Below the pieces are notes generated by a model that was not told the DNA's origin, did no database searches, and saw nothing but the letters and a program-made list of their open reading frames with translations. Positions 34,846 through 44,610 of a stretch of 64,000 bases of DNA are shown one piece after another. The stretch comes from Sneathiella aquimaris. Its GTDB lineage: Bacteria > Pseudomonadota > Alphaproteobacteria > Sneathiellales > Sneathiellaceae. Position numbers and translations under genes: made by a program. The stretch is from assembly GCF_026409565.1 (NCBI RefSeq), contig NZ_CP112881.1:3231501-3295500 (forward strand). Direction: 5' to 3'. Every line of letters starts with the position of its first letter. Position 1 is the first letter of the stretch.

Positions 34846-35159
34846 TCGTCATCCCAACCAAGAAGGAAAATTCAATAGCCTCAAAACAATATGTTCAAAT
34901 ATTGTATACAAAGCAAGTGCATATTGATCCACACAAGAAGAAAAAAAGGGAGTAATCCGTACGAATTTTGATTATTTTTGCAGCAATTGCTCAAAATTTA
35001 GCGTCCAAGCAATTTCCATAAAAGTAACCTCAATACAAAAATGACGAAAAATGTAGACAATTTTTTACTTCTCGGGCATGGTTTTCTGATTGGGGATTTT
35101 TTTATAAACGTAAATATCGCGTAAATCAGGCAAACTGGTAAGCGGTTACAAGGCATCGT
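34846..35159. other. 314-base divergent regulatory region
   Basis: The gap separates the GntR-type regulator from uraH. It is AT-rich and contains the TTGTATACAA palindrome and a second short palindrome, AGCAATTGCT (near 34983). No reading frame of note was seen. It probably holds the divergent promoters of both purine operons. Confidence 0.6.
34902..34911. promoter_or_regulatory. Candidate GntR/FCD operator TTGTATACAA
   Basis: A perfect 10-base palindrome 57 bases upstream of the regulator start and ~250 bases before uraH. TTGTATACAA-type palindromes are typical of FCD-subgroup GntR regulators. Autoregulation plus control of the divergent uraH-permease-xdh genes is inferred. Confidence 0.6.
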
Positions 35160-35513
35160 ATGGGAAAGCTAACAACACATATCCTGGATACTGCAGCAGG
35201 CATTCCGGGCAAAAACATTCAGATTGATCTGTACATTCTGAAAGACGACAGTTGGGAGCTATTAAAAACTGTTACTTCTAATGAGGACGGTCGCTGTGAC
35301 GGCCCCCTTCTTGAAGGCGCAGACCTTGTATGTGGCCAGTATGAACTGGTTTTTCATGCGGGGCAGTATTTTGACGCCTGCGGCCAGGATCTGCCAGAAC
35401 CAAAATTCCTTGATGAAATTGTCATAAGGTTTGGGGTACCCGACGCAACCGAGCATTATCATGTTCCGTTACTTGTGTCCCCCTATAGCTATTCAACATA
35501 CCGGGGAAGCTAA
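35160..35513 (+). CDS. uraH: 5-hydroxyisourate hydrolase (transthyretin-like)
   Basis: A 117-residue enzyme hydrolysing 5-hydroxyisourate, the product of urate oxidation. Family marks are KLTTHILDTAAGIPGKN with the catalytic His, NEDGRCDGPLL, HYHVPLLVSPYSYSTY, and the C-terminal YRGS tetrapeptide that separates HIUase from transthyretin. No signal peptide is present, so it is cytoplasmic. It is the first gene of the + strand purine operon. Confidence 0.97.
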   Translation: MGKLTTHILDTAAGIPGKNIQIDLYILKDDSWELLKTVTSNEDGRCDGPLLEGADLVCGQYELVFHAGQYFDACGQDLPEPKFLDEIVIRFGVPDATEHYHVPLLVSPYSYSTYRGS

Positions 35514-35531
35514 CCTCGGAAAGCAACTGAC

Positions 35532-35558
35532 GAGAAAGCAAGGGAGAGATGCTTTCTC
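35532..35558 (+). repeat. Intercistronic hairpin uraH-permease
   Basis: GAGAAAGC and GCTTTCTC form an 8-bp stem with an 11-base loop between uraH and the permease. No T run follows, so it is more likely an mRNA processing or stability element than a terminator. Confidence 0.4.
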
Positions 35559-35585
35559 AGAAAAGCCTATAACAGGGGGCATATT

Positions 35586-36938
35586 ATGAGTGAAATTTCA
35601 CAATCGGGGAAAACCGGCAGCTTCAACAGTGAAGCCCTCCGCGATCCCAATTACACACCACCATTGGGGACCGCAATCCCCCTTGGCATCCAACATGTAC
35701 TGGCAATGTTTGCCGGTAACGTTACTGTTCCAATCATCATTGCCGGGGCAGCAGGCCTTGCCGGGGGCGACAAGGTTTTCCTGATTCAGGTTGCAATGCT
35801 GGTCGCCGGTCTTGCCACCCTTTTACAAACAGTTGGCGCAGGACCCATCGGTGCCCGCTTGCCGATTATGCAGGGAACCAGCTTTGCCTTTTTGCCTGTC
35901 ATGATACCGATTGCGGCATCTGTAAAAGGAACAGACGCCCTGGCCGTCATCTTCGGAGCAACGATCGTCGGCGGTATTTTCCACTTTTTCCTTGGCACCT
36001 TCATCGGTCGTTTTCGCGGTATCCTGCCGCCACTTGTAACAGGCCTTGTTGTCGCGACAATCGGCCTGTCCCTGCTCCCGATCGGCGTCGAATATGTGGG
36101 CGGCGGTAAATTTGCCAAGTTTGTCACCAAAGATTTTGGTGCCTGGTATCATCTCGTTCTCGGGTGCTCTGTGATTGTCATTATTCTAGGTGTGAAATTC
36201 ATGACCAAAGGAATGACGTCGGCATCAGCAATCCTGATTGGCCTTGTGGCCGGTTATCTGCTTGCGATCCCAATGGGTATGGTAAAATTCAGCGGCATTT
36301 CGGATGCAGCCTGGTTTGCCTTTCCCGAACCCCTCAAATTTGGACTGAAATTTGAAACTGCGGCCATTATCGGGATGTGCCTGATGGCCATCGTATCGGC
36401 TATTGAAACAGTGGGCGATATATCCGGGATCACAAAAGGCGGCGCTGGCCGGGAAGCAACCGATAAGGAAATCGCTGGCGGCACTATGGCTGACGGCCTT
36501 GGCACGGCGATTGGCGGTCTTTTCGGTTCCATGCCCAACACGTCCTACAGTCAGAATGTGGGTGTCGTATCTCTGACCGGTGTCATGAGCCGGCATGTTG
36601 TCACCATAGGTGCCATCTTCCTTCTGGTTGCAGCGTTTGTACCGAAAGTCGGCGCCATTGTATCCGCGATGCCATATGCCGTTCTGGGCGGTGGCGCCGT
36701 GGTCATGTTTGGGATGATTGCCGGTGCAGGCATCAATCTGCTCAGTGATGTAAAAATGAACCGCCGTAACATGGTTATCATTGCGGTTTCCCTAAGCGTT
36801 GGCCTAGGCTTGAAAGCCGAGCCTGATGTGGTTGGCATATTCCCGGACTGGGCAAAAATGATGCTGACTTCAGGCTTATTTCCTGTCGCATTCCTGTCTA
36901 TCTTGCTGAACTCGATTTTGCCGCAAGAAAAAGACTGA
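35586..36938 (+). CDS. Urate/xanthine permease, NCS2 family
   Basis: A 450-residue nucleobase:cation symporter-2 protein with ~14 membrane segments. Family motifs are GIQHVLAMFAGNVTVP near residue 32, QGTSFAFLPV near 97, a central SAIETVGDISGI segment with the substrate-binding Glu, and SMPNTSYSQNVGVVSLTGV. By context it imports urate or xanthine for XdhABC/PuuD. Uracil transport cannot be excluded by sequence alone. It has a strong GGGGG ribosome-binding site and a terminator hairpin downstream. Confidence 0.9.
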   Translation: MSEISQSGKTGSFNSEALRDPNYTPPLGTAIPLGIQHVLAMFAGNVTVPIIIAGAAGLAGGDKVFLIQVAMLVAGLATLLQTVGAGPIGARLPIMQGTSFAFLPVMIPIAASVKGTDALAVIFGATIVGGIFHFFLGTFIGRFRGILPPLVTGLVVATIGLSLLPIGVEYVGGGKFAKFVTKDFGAWYHLVLGCSVIVIILGVKFMTKGMTSASAILIGLVAGYLLAIPMGMVKFSGISDAAWFAFPEPLKFGLKFETAAIIGMCLMAIVSAIETVGDISGITKGGAGREATDKEIAGGTMADGLGTAIGGLFGSMPNTSYSQNVGVVSLTGVMSRHVVTIGAIFLLVAAFVPKVGAIVSAMPYAVLGGGAVVMFGMIAGAGINLLSDVKMNRRNMVIIAVSLSVGLGLKAEPDVVGIFPDWAKMMLTSGLFPVAFLSILLNSILPQEKD

Positions 36939-36954
36939 TGTGAGCTTAAACTCT

Positions 36955-36987
36955 GGCTGCACTGAAAGTTCAGTGCAGCCTCTCTTA
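36955..36987 (+). terminator. Intrinsic terminator after the permease
   Basis: GGCTGCACTGA pairs with TCAGTGCAGCC (11 bp, 4-base loop), followed by a T-rich stretch. It separates the permease from xdhA, so xdhABC probably has its own promoter or depends on read-through. Confidence 0.75.
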
Positions 36988-37047
36988 TTTTAGTTATATT
37001 TTACATGCTGCTAGCCCTATATATAAAAGTATTCTTCGGAGGAACCA

Positions 37048-38517
37048 ATGCGTCATAAAATCAGGTTCGTCCATAATGGACAGGTTAGAGAGTTGGAAGA
37101 TTGCGACCCAACACAATCAGTCTTGAATTTTTTACGATATGAAGATGCTCTCACAGGAACAAAAGAAGGCTGCGCAGAAGGCGACTGCGGCGCCTGCACT
37201 GTTGTCCTGGGAGACCTTCAAAAAGATGGATCCGTTCGCTATCAGGCCGTCAATGCGTGCATTCAGTTTATGCCGATGCTGGACGGCAAAGAACTTTTGA
37301 CGATTGAGGATTTGAAATCACCTGATGGTGATCTTCATCCCGTTCAAGACGCGATGGTAAAAAACAATGCAACTCAATGCGGTTTCTGCACCCCCGGATT
37401 TGTTATGTCGATCTTTGCGGAACGGCAAGGCCGGAACTCTAAGGATGCCGCGGACATCAATGATGTTCTGGCTGGCAACTTATGTCGCTGCACCGGGTAT
37501 GGTACGATCATTCAGGCCGCTAAAGACGCCGCGGACCATCCCGACACTACACCGCTTGATCCTATTGATAGACAATCAGCAGACCATCTTCGAAAGCTGA
37601 AGAATGATCCATCTCTTGGCTATCAATGGAATGATCGCCGGTATTTTGCGCCAAAAACCAAAAAAGAACTTACCGTATTGCTGGAGGATCATCCAAACGC
37701 TGTTCTTTTATCTGGCTCCACAGATGTTGGGCTATGGGTTACCAAACTGCATAAAGAATTAAAGACAATCATTTATCTGGGCCAAATTGAAGAACTGCAA
37801 CAGATAAAAATCACCGAAACGGATCTCACCATTGGCGCCGGCGTTACCTACTCTGAGGCATGGCCAGTTTTATCCGAACATTTTGAAGATCTCGGCGAAT
37901 TGGTGAGGCGCATAGCCTCCACGCAGATCCGCAATTCAGGCACCATTGGCGGTAACATTGCCAATGGCTCCCCAATTGGCGACATGCCGCCAGCCCTGAT
38001 CGCGTTAAACGCGACATTGACGCTGCAAAGCGCTGCGGGACGCCGGGATATTGCACTGGAAGATTTTTTTATTGAATATGGAAAGCAGGACCTTCGAGAA
38101 GGCGAATTCGTCGAAGAGGTCAGCATTCCGTTGTCGGCAAAAGAAAACCACTTCAGGAACTACAAAATATCAAAACGGTTTGATCAGGACATTTCCGCCG
38201 TTTGCGGCGCATTTTACCTGTCCCTGAAAGGCGACACCGTTGAGGATGTTCGTATTTGTTACGGCGGAATGGCGGGCACGCCTTTACGGGCATCTCTGGC
38301 AGAGGCGGAACTGCGCGGAAAAGTGTGGAGACAGGAAACCGTTCAGCAGGCTATGGCACTGATGACACAGGACTATCAGCCAATGTCAGATATGCGGGCA
38401 AGTAGTGAGTATCGGATGATGGCTGCACAAAACCTGCTACAGAAGTTCTTTGTCGAAACGACAGCCCCCGAGGTTCAGACAAGGCTTGTCGGCAAGGGAG
38501 GATTGAGCCATGCGTAA
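37048..38517 (+). CDS. xdhA: Xanthine dehydrogenase small subunit
   Basis: A 489-residue subunit carrying two [2Fe-2S] clusters and FAD. The first cluster ligands are in GCAEGDCGACTVV plus a following Cys (NACIQF). The second are in QCGFCTPGFVMS and NLCRCTGYG. The FAD domain starts near 190 (LLSGSTDVGLW, TIGGNIANGSPIGD). It passes electrons from the molybdenum subunit to NAD+. It has a strong CGGAGG site and overlaps xdhB by 8 bases. Confidence 0.96.
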   Translation: MRHKIRFVHNGQVRELEDCDPTQSVLNFLRYEDALTGTKEGCAEGDCGACTVVLGDLQKDGSVRYQAVNACIQFMPMLDGKELLTIEDLKSPDGDLHPVQDAMVKNNATQCGFCTPGFVMSIFAERQGRNSKDAADINDVLAGNLCRCTGYGTIIQAAKDAADHPDTTPLDPIDRQSADHLRKLKNDPSLGYQWNDRRYFAPKTKKELTVLLEDHPNAVLLSGSTDVGLWVTKLHKELKTIIYLGQIEELQQIKITETDLTIGAGVTYSEAWPVLSEHFEDLGELVRRIASTQIRNSGTIGGNIANGSPIGDMPPALIALNATLTLQSAAGRRDIALEDFFIEYGKQDLREGEFVEEVSIPLSAKENHFRNYKISKRFDQDISAVCGAFYLSLKGDTVEDVRICYGGMAGTPLRASLAEAELRGKVWRQETVQQAMALMTQDYQPMSDMRASSEYRMMAAQNLLQKFFVETTAPEVQTRLVGKGGLSHA

Positions 38518-40861
38518 TCCAACACCCAGCAAAACCGAAATTCGAGGCAAGGTTCACAAGCCTCTTATCCATGACAGTGCAATAAAGCAGGTTTCTGGTG
38601 AAGCCGACTATATCGACGACATTTCAGAGCCAAAAGACCTGCTGCATTTATATGTTGCCCAAAGCGAAAAAGCGCATGCGGATCTGGTCGAACTGGATGT
38701 AACAGATGTCAAAACAGCGGATGGCGTTGTCGCTGTTTTCACAGCAGCAGACGTGCCCGGTGTAAACGATGCGTCTCCTGTCCTTGGGGATGATCCGGTT
38801 TTTGCCGAAGATATCGTAGAATATGTCGGACAATCCCTGTTTGTGGTCGCCGCAGAGAGTATTGAACAGGCGCGACGCGCAGCAAAACGGGCGAAGGTGG
38901 TGTATAATGAAAAACCCGCGATTTTAACCGTTGATCAAGCAATGCAAGCAGGCTCTTTTGTTCTTCCGACCCGTCAGTTAAAACGCGGTGCACCAGAACT
39001 GAAACGGGAACAGGCCGACCGCCGACTGTCGGGCCGCCTAGAGATCGGCGGACAGGACCACTTTTACCTTGAGGGACATATCTCCCTTGCAACCCCTCGT
39101 GAAGATGGGGATGTTCATATTCATTGCTCAACACAGCACCCAACAGAAGTACAGCATAATGTCGCAAAATTTCTGAATGTTCCGGATCACTCCGTTACTG
39201 TCGAAATTCGACGAATGGGCGGTGGATTTGGCGGCAAGGAAACCCAGGGGGCATGGTTTGCAGCAATGGCGGCCCTGGTCGCCACTCGAACGGGACGCCC
39301 TGCCAAGCTTCGTCTTGATCGCGATGACGATATGATCATGACAGGTAAACGCCACGATTTTGTTGTGGATTATGATGTATCCTTTAACACGAATGGCGTT
39401 GTTCAGGCTGTCGAGTTTGTCTTTGCCTCTCGATGTGGGCGTTCGGCGGACCTTTCAGCTGCAATCAACGACCGAACAATTTTTCACGCGGATAATTGTT
39501 ACTATTTCGAGGACATTTCGATTATTTCCCATCGATGCAAAACCCACACTGTCTCCAATACAGCCTTTCGCGGCTTTGGCGGCCCGCAAGGAATGGTTGC
39601 CGTTGAACGCATGATGGATGCAATCGCGCATGATCTGGGCAAAGATCCACTTGAGGTTCGCAAGGCTAATCTTTATGGCAAAAACGAGAGAAACGTCACC
39701 CCTTACCACATGACGGTTGAAGACAATATTGCACCTGAAATTATTGCGGAACTTGCTGAAAAATCGAATTATTCGGCCCGACGGGAAGAAATTCGGGAAT
39801 TCAACAAAAATAGCCCCTATCTCAAAAAAGGCCTATCCCTGACACCTGTAAAATTTGGGATTTCCTTTACAACCACCTTTTTAAATCAGGCTGGCGCGCT
39901 TCTGCATGTTTATACGGACGGCAGTGTAATGCTCAATCATGGCGGGACGGAAATGGGACAGGGCCTGTTCGTCAAGGTTGCCCAAGTGGTCGCGGAAGAA
40001 CTGCAAATTGATATTGAGCGCGTCAAGATAACGGCAACGACAACGGATAAGGTCCCGAACACTTCTGCCACTGCGGCCTCTTCAGGCTCGGACATGAACG
40101 GAAAGGCGGCCCAAGCGGCCGCGCGGACAATCAAAGAAAGACTTATCGAATTCGCTGCGGAGCATTTTAAGGTGGCGCAAAGCGCTATTCAGTTTATGCC
40201 CAATCGGATTTTGATTGGCGATAAAAAGACCCTGACCTTCGCTGAACTTGTTCAATTGGCTTATCTAAACCGGGTCTCCCTGTCATCGACTGGATACTAT
40301 CGCACGCCAAAAATTCATTATGATGCTGAAAATTATTCCGGCCGTCCTTTTTACTATTTTGCCTATGGTGCCGCGGTCTCTGAAGCCGTTGTAGATATTC
40401 TAACTGGCGAAAACAAGATCACCCGGGTCGATATCATTCACGACACGGGTAAAAGCCTGAACCCGACGGTCGATCTAGGCCAGATTGAAGGGGCTTTTAT
40501 TCAAGGAATGGGGTGGCTTACGACAGAAGAGCTTTTCTTCGATGACAAGGGAAATCTGAAAACACACGCCCCGTCCACTTATAAGATTCCAGCCTGTAGT
40601 GATCGGCCTGATATATTCAACATGGCGTTATTCGAAAATGCCGAAAATGTTGAAGACAGTATTCACAAATCCAAAGCCGTGGGAGAGCCTCCGTTCATGC
40701 TGGCAATCTCTGCATTTAACGCGCTGACAGAGGCTGTTTCCAGTGTGTCAGATTACACGCTCTTTCCGGAATTGGATGCCCCTGCAACACCAGAGCGAAT
40801 ATTAAAATCCGTACGAAAAATGCAGACTGGCGTGACTACAGACAGATCGGCAGCCGAATGA
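38510..40861 (+). CDS. xdhB: Xanthine dehydrogenase large (molybdenum) subunit
   Basis: A 783-residue catalytic subunit oxidising hypoxanthine and xanthine to urate. The molybdopterin motifs RRMGGGFGGKETQ and NTAFRGFGGPQGM, the QG(L)F..VAQVVAEEL region and the catalytic Glu in KAVGEPPFMLA are intact. It overlaps xdhA and xdhC by 8 and 4 bases, respectively, giving a tight xdhABC operon. Confidence 0.97.
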   Translation: MRNPTPSKTEIRGKVHKPLIHDSAIKQVSGEADYIDDISEPKDLLHLYVAQSEKAHADLVELDVTDVKTADGVVAVFTAADVPGVNDASPVLGDDPVFAEDIVEYVGQSLFVVAAESIEQARRAAKRAKVVYNEKPAILTVDQAMQAGSFVLPTRQLKRGAPELKREQADRRLSGRLEIGGQDHFYLEGHISLATPREDGDVHIHCSTQHPTEVQHNVAKFLNVPDHSVTVEIRRMGGGFGGKETQGAWFAAMAALVATRTGRPAKLRLDRDDDMIMTGKRHDFVVDYDVSFNTNGVVQAVEFVFASRCGRSADLSAAINDRTIFHADNCYYFEDISIISHRCKTHTVSNTAFRGFGGPQGMVAVERMMDAIAHDLGKDPLEVRKANLYGKNERNVTPYHMTVEDNIAPEIIAELAEKSNYSARREEIREFNKNSPYLKKGLSLTPVKFGISFTTTFLNQAGALLHVYTDGSVMLNHGGTEMGQGLFVKVAQVVAEELQIDIERVKITATTTDKVPNTSATAASSGSDMNGKAAQAAARTIKERLIEFAAEHFKVAQSAIQFMPNRILIGDKKTLTFAELVQLAYLNRVSLSSTGYYRTPKIHYDAENYSGRPFYYFAYGAAVSEAVVDILTGENKITRVDIIHDTGKSLNPTVDLGQIEGAFIQGMGWLTTEELFFDDKGNLKTHAPSTYKIPACSDRPDIFNMALFENAENVEDSIHKSKAVGEPPFMLAISAFNALTEAVSSVSDYTLFPELDAPATPERILKSVRKMQTGVTTDRSAAE

Positions 40862-41910
40862 TGAACTGGTCCGAGATCCTCCGTCTTCACAAAAAGGCCG
40901 ATGAACACTCTGTCTTGCTGACGGTGGCCGCGACACAAGGATCAACACCCCGTGAAACAGGCGCGTCCATGCTTGTGACCAACGATAGTGTGCACGGCAC
41001 AATCGGAGGCGGAGAACTCGAATATCGAGCCATTGCAAAAGCAAAAGAAGTGCTTTGCTCTGAAAAACCGATGGCCCAACTCCTGGACATGCCGCTTGGA
41101 CCTGAACTGGCACAATGTTGCGGCGGAACCGTGCGTCTTCTGGTGAGCCCCCTGCAGCGATCAGATCAGATCTGGATGGAAGCCCTTTGCCAGAATATGG
41201 ATAATAAGGTTCTTGTAACCAACTGGGCGGATAGATCCCTGACACGCGATGTTGTTACCTATACGGCAGGCACACAAATGCCCCATGCCGCACTGATTGA
41301 ACAGTGTTTAACCGAACACCGCAGTAAAATTGTTACCGCCGACGATGAGGCCTTCACATTGATCGAACCCGCCTCCCCCTTTCGGTTTCATCTAACCCTT
41401 TTTGGGGCCGGACATGTAGGCAAAGCCATTGTAAACGCTTTGTCCCCCCTGCCCTGTAAAATCGACTGGGTTGATGAACGGGCGGAGATGTTTACAAGCA
41501 ACCTTCCAGCTAATGTCAAACCCATCGTCGTCAATGATCCAAGCACTGCCGTTTTGGATATGCCTAAAAACGGGCATTGCCTCATTCTCACCCATAGCCA
41601 CCAACAGGATCTTGAGATATGTGCCAAGGTCCTTAAACGAACAGATGCAGGATTTGTTGGTCTTATTGGATCGGATACGAAACGGGCTAAATTTGAACGG
41701 CGACTAAAATTGCGGGGCGTCGATGAAGCCTCCCTTTTGGCGCTGGTCTGCCCGATCGGAATTACTGACTTGCGTGGGAAAGCCCCTGCGGAAATTGCCA
41801 TCTCGGTTTGTGCCGAATTGCTGATCTATCAACAAAAAATGGAAGATAAAAATATGGGGACCTCGAACGAGAGAAAAACTTTGTTCGGATCAAAATCGAG
41901 AAAAGGTTAA
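40858..41910 (+). CDS. xdhC: XdhC molybdenum-cofactor chaperone
   Basis: A 350-residue protein that binds the molybdenum cofactor, promotes its sulfuration and inserts it into XdhB. The N-terminal XdhC/CoxI domain shows ATQGSTPRETGASMLV and AQCCGGTVRLL. A C-terminal Rossmann domain starts at LTLFGAGHVGKAIV. It is the last gene of xdhABC. A cysteine desulfurase that could donate the sulfur lies at 47736. Confidence 0.94.
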   Translation: MMNWSEILRLHKKADEHSVLLTVAATQGSTPRETGASMLVTNDSVHGTIGGGELEYRAIAKAKEVLCSEKPMAQLLDMPLGPELAQCCGGTVRLLVSPLQRSDQIWMEALCQNMDNKVLVTNWADRSLTRDVVTYTAGTQMPHAALIEQCLTEHRSKIVTADDEAFTLIEPASPFRFHLTLFGAGHVGKAIVNALSPLPCKIDWVDERAEMFTSNLPANVKPIVVNDPSTAVLDMPKNGHCLILTHSHQQDLEICAKVLKRTDAGFVGLIGSDTKRAKFERRLKLRGVDEASLLALVCPIGITDLRGKAPAEIAISVCAELLIYQQKMEDKNMGTSNERKTLFGSKSRKG

Positions 41911-41990
41911 AAACCCCGAATGAATATAGTAATGTCACGGTTCTGGCCGTTTTGAAATCAGGCCGGGCAAAGAGCAGGGAGAATTAGTAA

Positions 41991-43544
41991 ATGGAAATGG
42001 GAGAGGCTGCGACACCGCGCCTTGAGCTACGGGGAATTACCAAGGCTTATCCGGGTGTTCTGGCGAACGATAACATCGACCTGAAAATTCTTCCTGGCGA
42101 AATTCACGCGCTTCTGGGGGAGAACGGTGCCGGGAAAAGCACGCTGGTGAAAATCATTTATGGTGTTCTGCGGGCCGATAGCGGCAGCATGCACTGGAAC
42201 GGCCAACCCTTGGAAGTTGCAAACCCTCATGCCGCCCGTAAAACCGGTATTGGGATGATTTTCCAGCACTTCTCGTTATTCGAGGCAATGTCCGTTACCG
42301 AAAATATTGCACTCGGTATGCCCGGTCGGCAAAATATGGCAGAGCTGGCCAGACGCATTACCGAAATTTCTGAAAATTATGGCTTACCATTGCAACCTGA
42401 CCGTCAGGTTCACACCTTGTCTGTGGGGGAAAAGCAGCGAATTGAAATTGTAAGGTGCCTGCTGCAAAATCCAAAACTTCTGATCATGGATGAACCGACA
42501 TCGGTTTTAACACCGCAGGAAGCGGATAAAATGTTCGAGACCCTCCGCCGGCTTGCAGATGAAGGTGTCTCTATTCTCTATATCAGCCACAAACTGGACG
42601 AAATCAAAAATCTTTGTCACAAAGCGACAATTCTTCGTGGCGGTAAATATATTTCAGAGTGTGACCCGACAGTGGAGACCGCAAAATCCCTGGCGGAAAT
42701 GATGATCGGGACAAACCTGACGGCGCCAAAGCATCTGGACGACGAAGCCAAAGGCCCTGTGCGACTGAAAGTGCGGAATATGTCACTGGACAGCACGGAT
42801 CAGTTTGGCGTTGACCTGAACCTTGTAAATTTTGAAGTACGGCGGGGTGAAATTCTTGGAATTGCGGGAGTTGCTGGCAATGGTCAAGTGGAACTTCTCG
42901 AAGCGTTGAGCGGGGAAGCATTACTTGAAAATGCAAACGAAATCCTGCTTGAAGAGCAACCCATTGGAAAATTGGGACCAAACGAGCGCCGCAAACTCGG
43001 CATGGCGTTTGTTCCAGAAGATCGGCTGGGACATGGATCAGTCCCTGACATGAGTCTTGTCGATAATGCCTTCCTGAGTGCCTATGGCCAGAAAAAACTG
43101 TTGAAAAACGGTTTGATTGAAAGCCGGAAAACAACAAACTTCGCTGAAGAAATCGTCTCCAAATTTGATGTTCGGACAGCTGGCGTTTCACATACTGCCG
43201 GTAGTTTATCAGGGGGAAATCTTCAAAAATTCATTGTTGGCCGTGAAATGTTGCAAGATCCCGGCCTGATCATTATTGCCCATCCGACATGGGGCGTTGA
43301 TGCAGGCGCGGCGGCGTCTATCCATCAGGCTATGATTGATCTGGCTGAAAAAGGGGCGGCTGTTCTGGTGGTCAGTCAGGATCTGGATGAATTATTCGCC
43401 ATCAGCAATCGAATTGCGGTGATCGCTGAAGGTCGACTGTCAGTGAGCCGTGGCATTAATGAAATCACCATTGAAGAGATCGGCCTCTTGATGGGTGGAA
43501 CGCATGGCGCCGGATCAGGTAAGGAAACTGCTAGTGTTGCTTAA
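41991..43544 (+). CDS. Nucleoside ABC transporter, double ATPase
   Basis: A 517-residue protein of two fused ABC domains. The first is canonical (GENGAGKST, LSVGEKQRIEI, LLIMDEPTSVLTP, YISHKLDE). The second has the degenerate pattern usual for sugar/nucleoside uptake ATPases (GVAGNGQVELLEAL, LSGGNLQK, IIIAHPTWGVD). It pairs with the two permeases and the BMP-family binding protein downstream, the set known for purine nucleoside import. It has an AGGGAG site. Confidence 0.93.
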   Translation: MEMGEAATPRLELRGITKAYPGVLANDNIDLKILPGEIHALLGENGAGKSTLVKIIYGVLRADSGSMHWNGQPLEVANPHAARKTGIGMIFQHFSLFEAMSVTENIALGMPGRQNMAELARRITEISENYGLPLQPDRQVHTLSVGEKQRIEIVRCLLQNPKLLIMDEPTSVLTPQEADKMFETLRRLADEGVSILYISHKLDEIKNLCHKATILRGGKYISECDPTVETAKSLAEMMIGTNLTAPKHLDDEAKGPVRLKVRNMSLDSTDQFGVDLNLVNFEVRRGEILGIAGVAGNGQVELLEALSGEALLENANEILLEEQPIGKLGPNERRKLGMAFVPEDRLGHGSVPDMSLVDNAFLSAYGQKKLLKNGLIESRKTTNFAEEIVSKFDVRTAGVSHTAGSLSGGNLQKFIVGREMLQDPGLIIIAHPTWGVDAGAAASIHQAMIDLAEKGAAVLVVSQDLDELFAISNRIAVIAEGRLSVSRGINEITIEEIGLLMGGTHGAGSGKETASVA

Positions 43545-44610
43545 GATCGAAAAAAGGCCAGAACCCTCCCGTTCCATGATCTATGCAACACCGGTTCTCG
43601 CGTTGTTGCTAACGATTTTGACAGGGATTGCCTTGTTCACATTTTTGGGTGTTGATCCTCTGGAAGCGCTCAAAAACTTCTTTATCGTACCGATTAACAA
43701 CCCTTACGGTTTTACCGAACTTCTGGTCAAGGCAACACCCTTGGTGCTGTGTGCCATTGGGCTTTCAGTCGGTTTCAGGGCCAATGTCTGGAATATCGGG
43801 GCGGAGGGTCAACTGACAATGGGGGCGATTGTCGGCGGGGGTGTTTTTATCTACCTGCATGATGTTGATAGCGTCTTTCTGTTGCCGCTGATGATTGTCT
43901 TTGGTGTTATTGGCGGGGCTCTCTGGGCAGCAATACCAGCCTTTCTGAAAACCCGGTTTAATGCCAATGAAATTCTGACAAGCCTGATGCTGGTTTATGT
44001 CGCCATCCTTGTTCTCAGTTTATTGGTTCATGGGCCATGGCGCGACCCTGACGGCTTTAACTTCCCGGAATCCCGAACCTTTTCCGAGAGCGCGACCATG
44101 CCAATCCTTTGGGAAGGCACCAGGCTGCATTTTGGATCGATCATTGCCCTACTTGTGGTCTTTGGGACCTGGATCATGTTGTCCAAAACATTGATCGGTT
44201 TTCAGATTAAAGTAATCGGGGCCGCCCCGAAAGCGGGTAGCTATGCCGGTTTCAGCCAGAAAAAAATTGTCTGGTTCTGCCTATTATTCGGCGGGGCCAT
44301 GGCAGGACTTGCTGGCGTGGCAGAGGTATCTGGTCCAGTAGGCCAGCTTCTTCCGTCCATTTCGCCCGGCTATGGTTTCACCGCTATCATCGTCGCCTTT
44401 TTGGGTCGCCTGCATCCCATCGGTATTGTTTTCGCCGGTTTATTAATGGCTCTTACCTATCTGGGCGGCGAAACCGCTCAGATTAATCTGGGACTGCCGG
44501 TCGCGGTTACAGGTGTCTTTCAGGGTATGGTACTCTTTTATTTGCTGGCCTGTGATGTGCTGGTCAATTATCGCTTTCGCTTCGCACAGTTTGGAAAGGC
44601 CGCATCATGA
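43534..44610 (+). CDS. Nucleoside ABC transporter permease 1
   Basis: A ~358-residue membrane protein of the BPD_transp_2 type with about nine membrane helices and the GFRANVWNIGAEGQLTMGA motif typical of BMP-system permeases. The GTG at 43534 is preferred because AAGGAAA lies 7 bases before it and the family usually begins LLKIEKRPEPS; the frame itself opens earlier. This overlaps the ATPase gene by 11 bases. Confidence 0.9.
   Translation: MLLKIEKRPEPSRSMIYATPVLALLLTILTGIALFTFLGVDPLEALKNFFIVPINNPYGFTELLVKATPLVLCAIGLSVGFRANVWNIGAEGQLTMGAIVGGGVFIYLHDVDSVFLLPLMIVFGVIGGALWAAIPAFLKTRFNANEILTSLMLVYVAILVLSLLVHGPWRDPDGFNFPESRTFSESATMPILWEGTRLHFGSIIALLVVFGTWIMLSKTLIGFQIKVIGAAPKAGSYAGFSQKKIVWFCLLFGGAMAGLAGVAEVSGPVGQLLPSISPGYGFTAIIVAFLGRLHPIGIVFAGLLMALTYLGGETAQINLGLPVAVTGVFQGMVLFYLLACDVLVNYRFRFAQFGKAAS

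Noticed and set aside
34902-34911. GGTATACC at about 33596 as a second GntR operator
   Set aside because: It lies inside the puuE coding region and does not match the TTGTATACAA arms.
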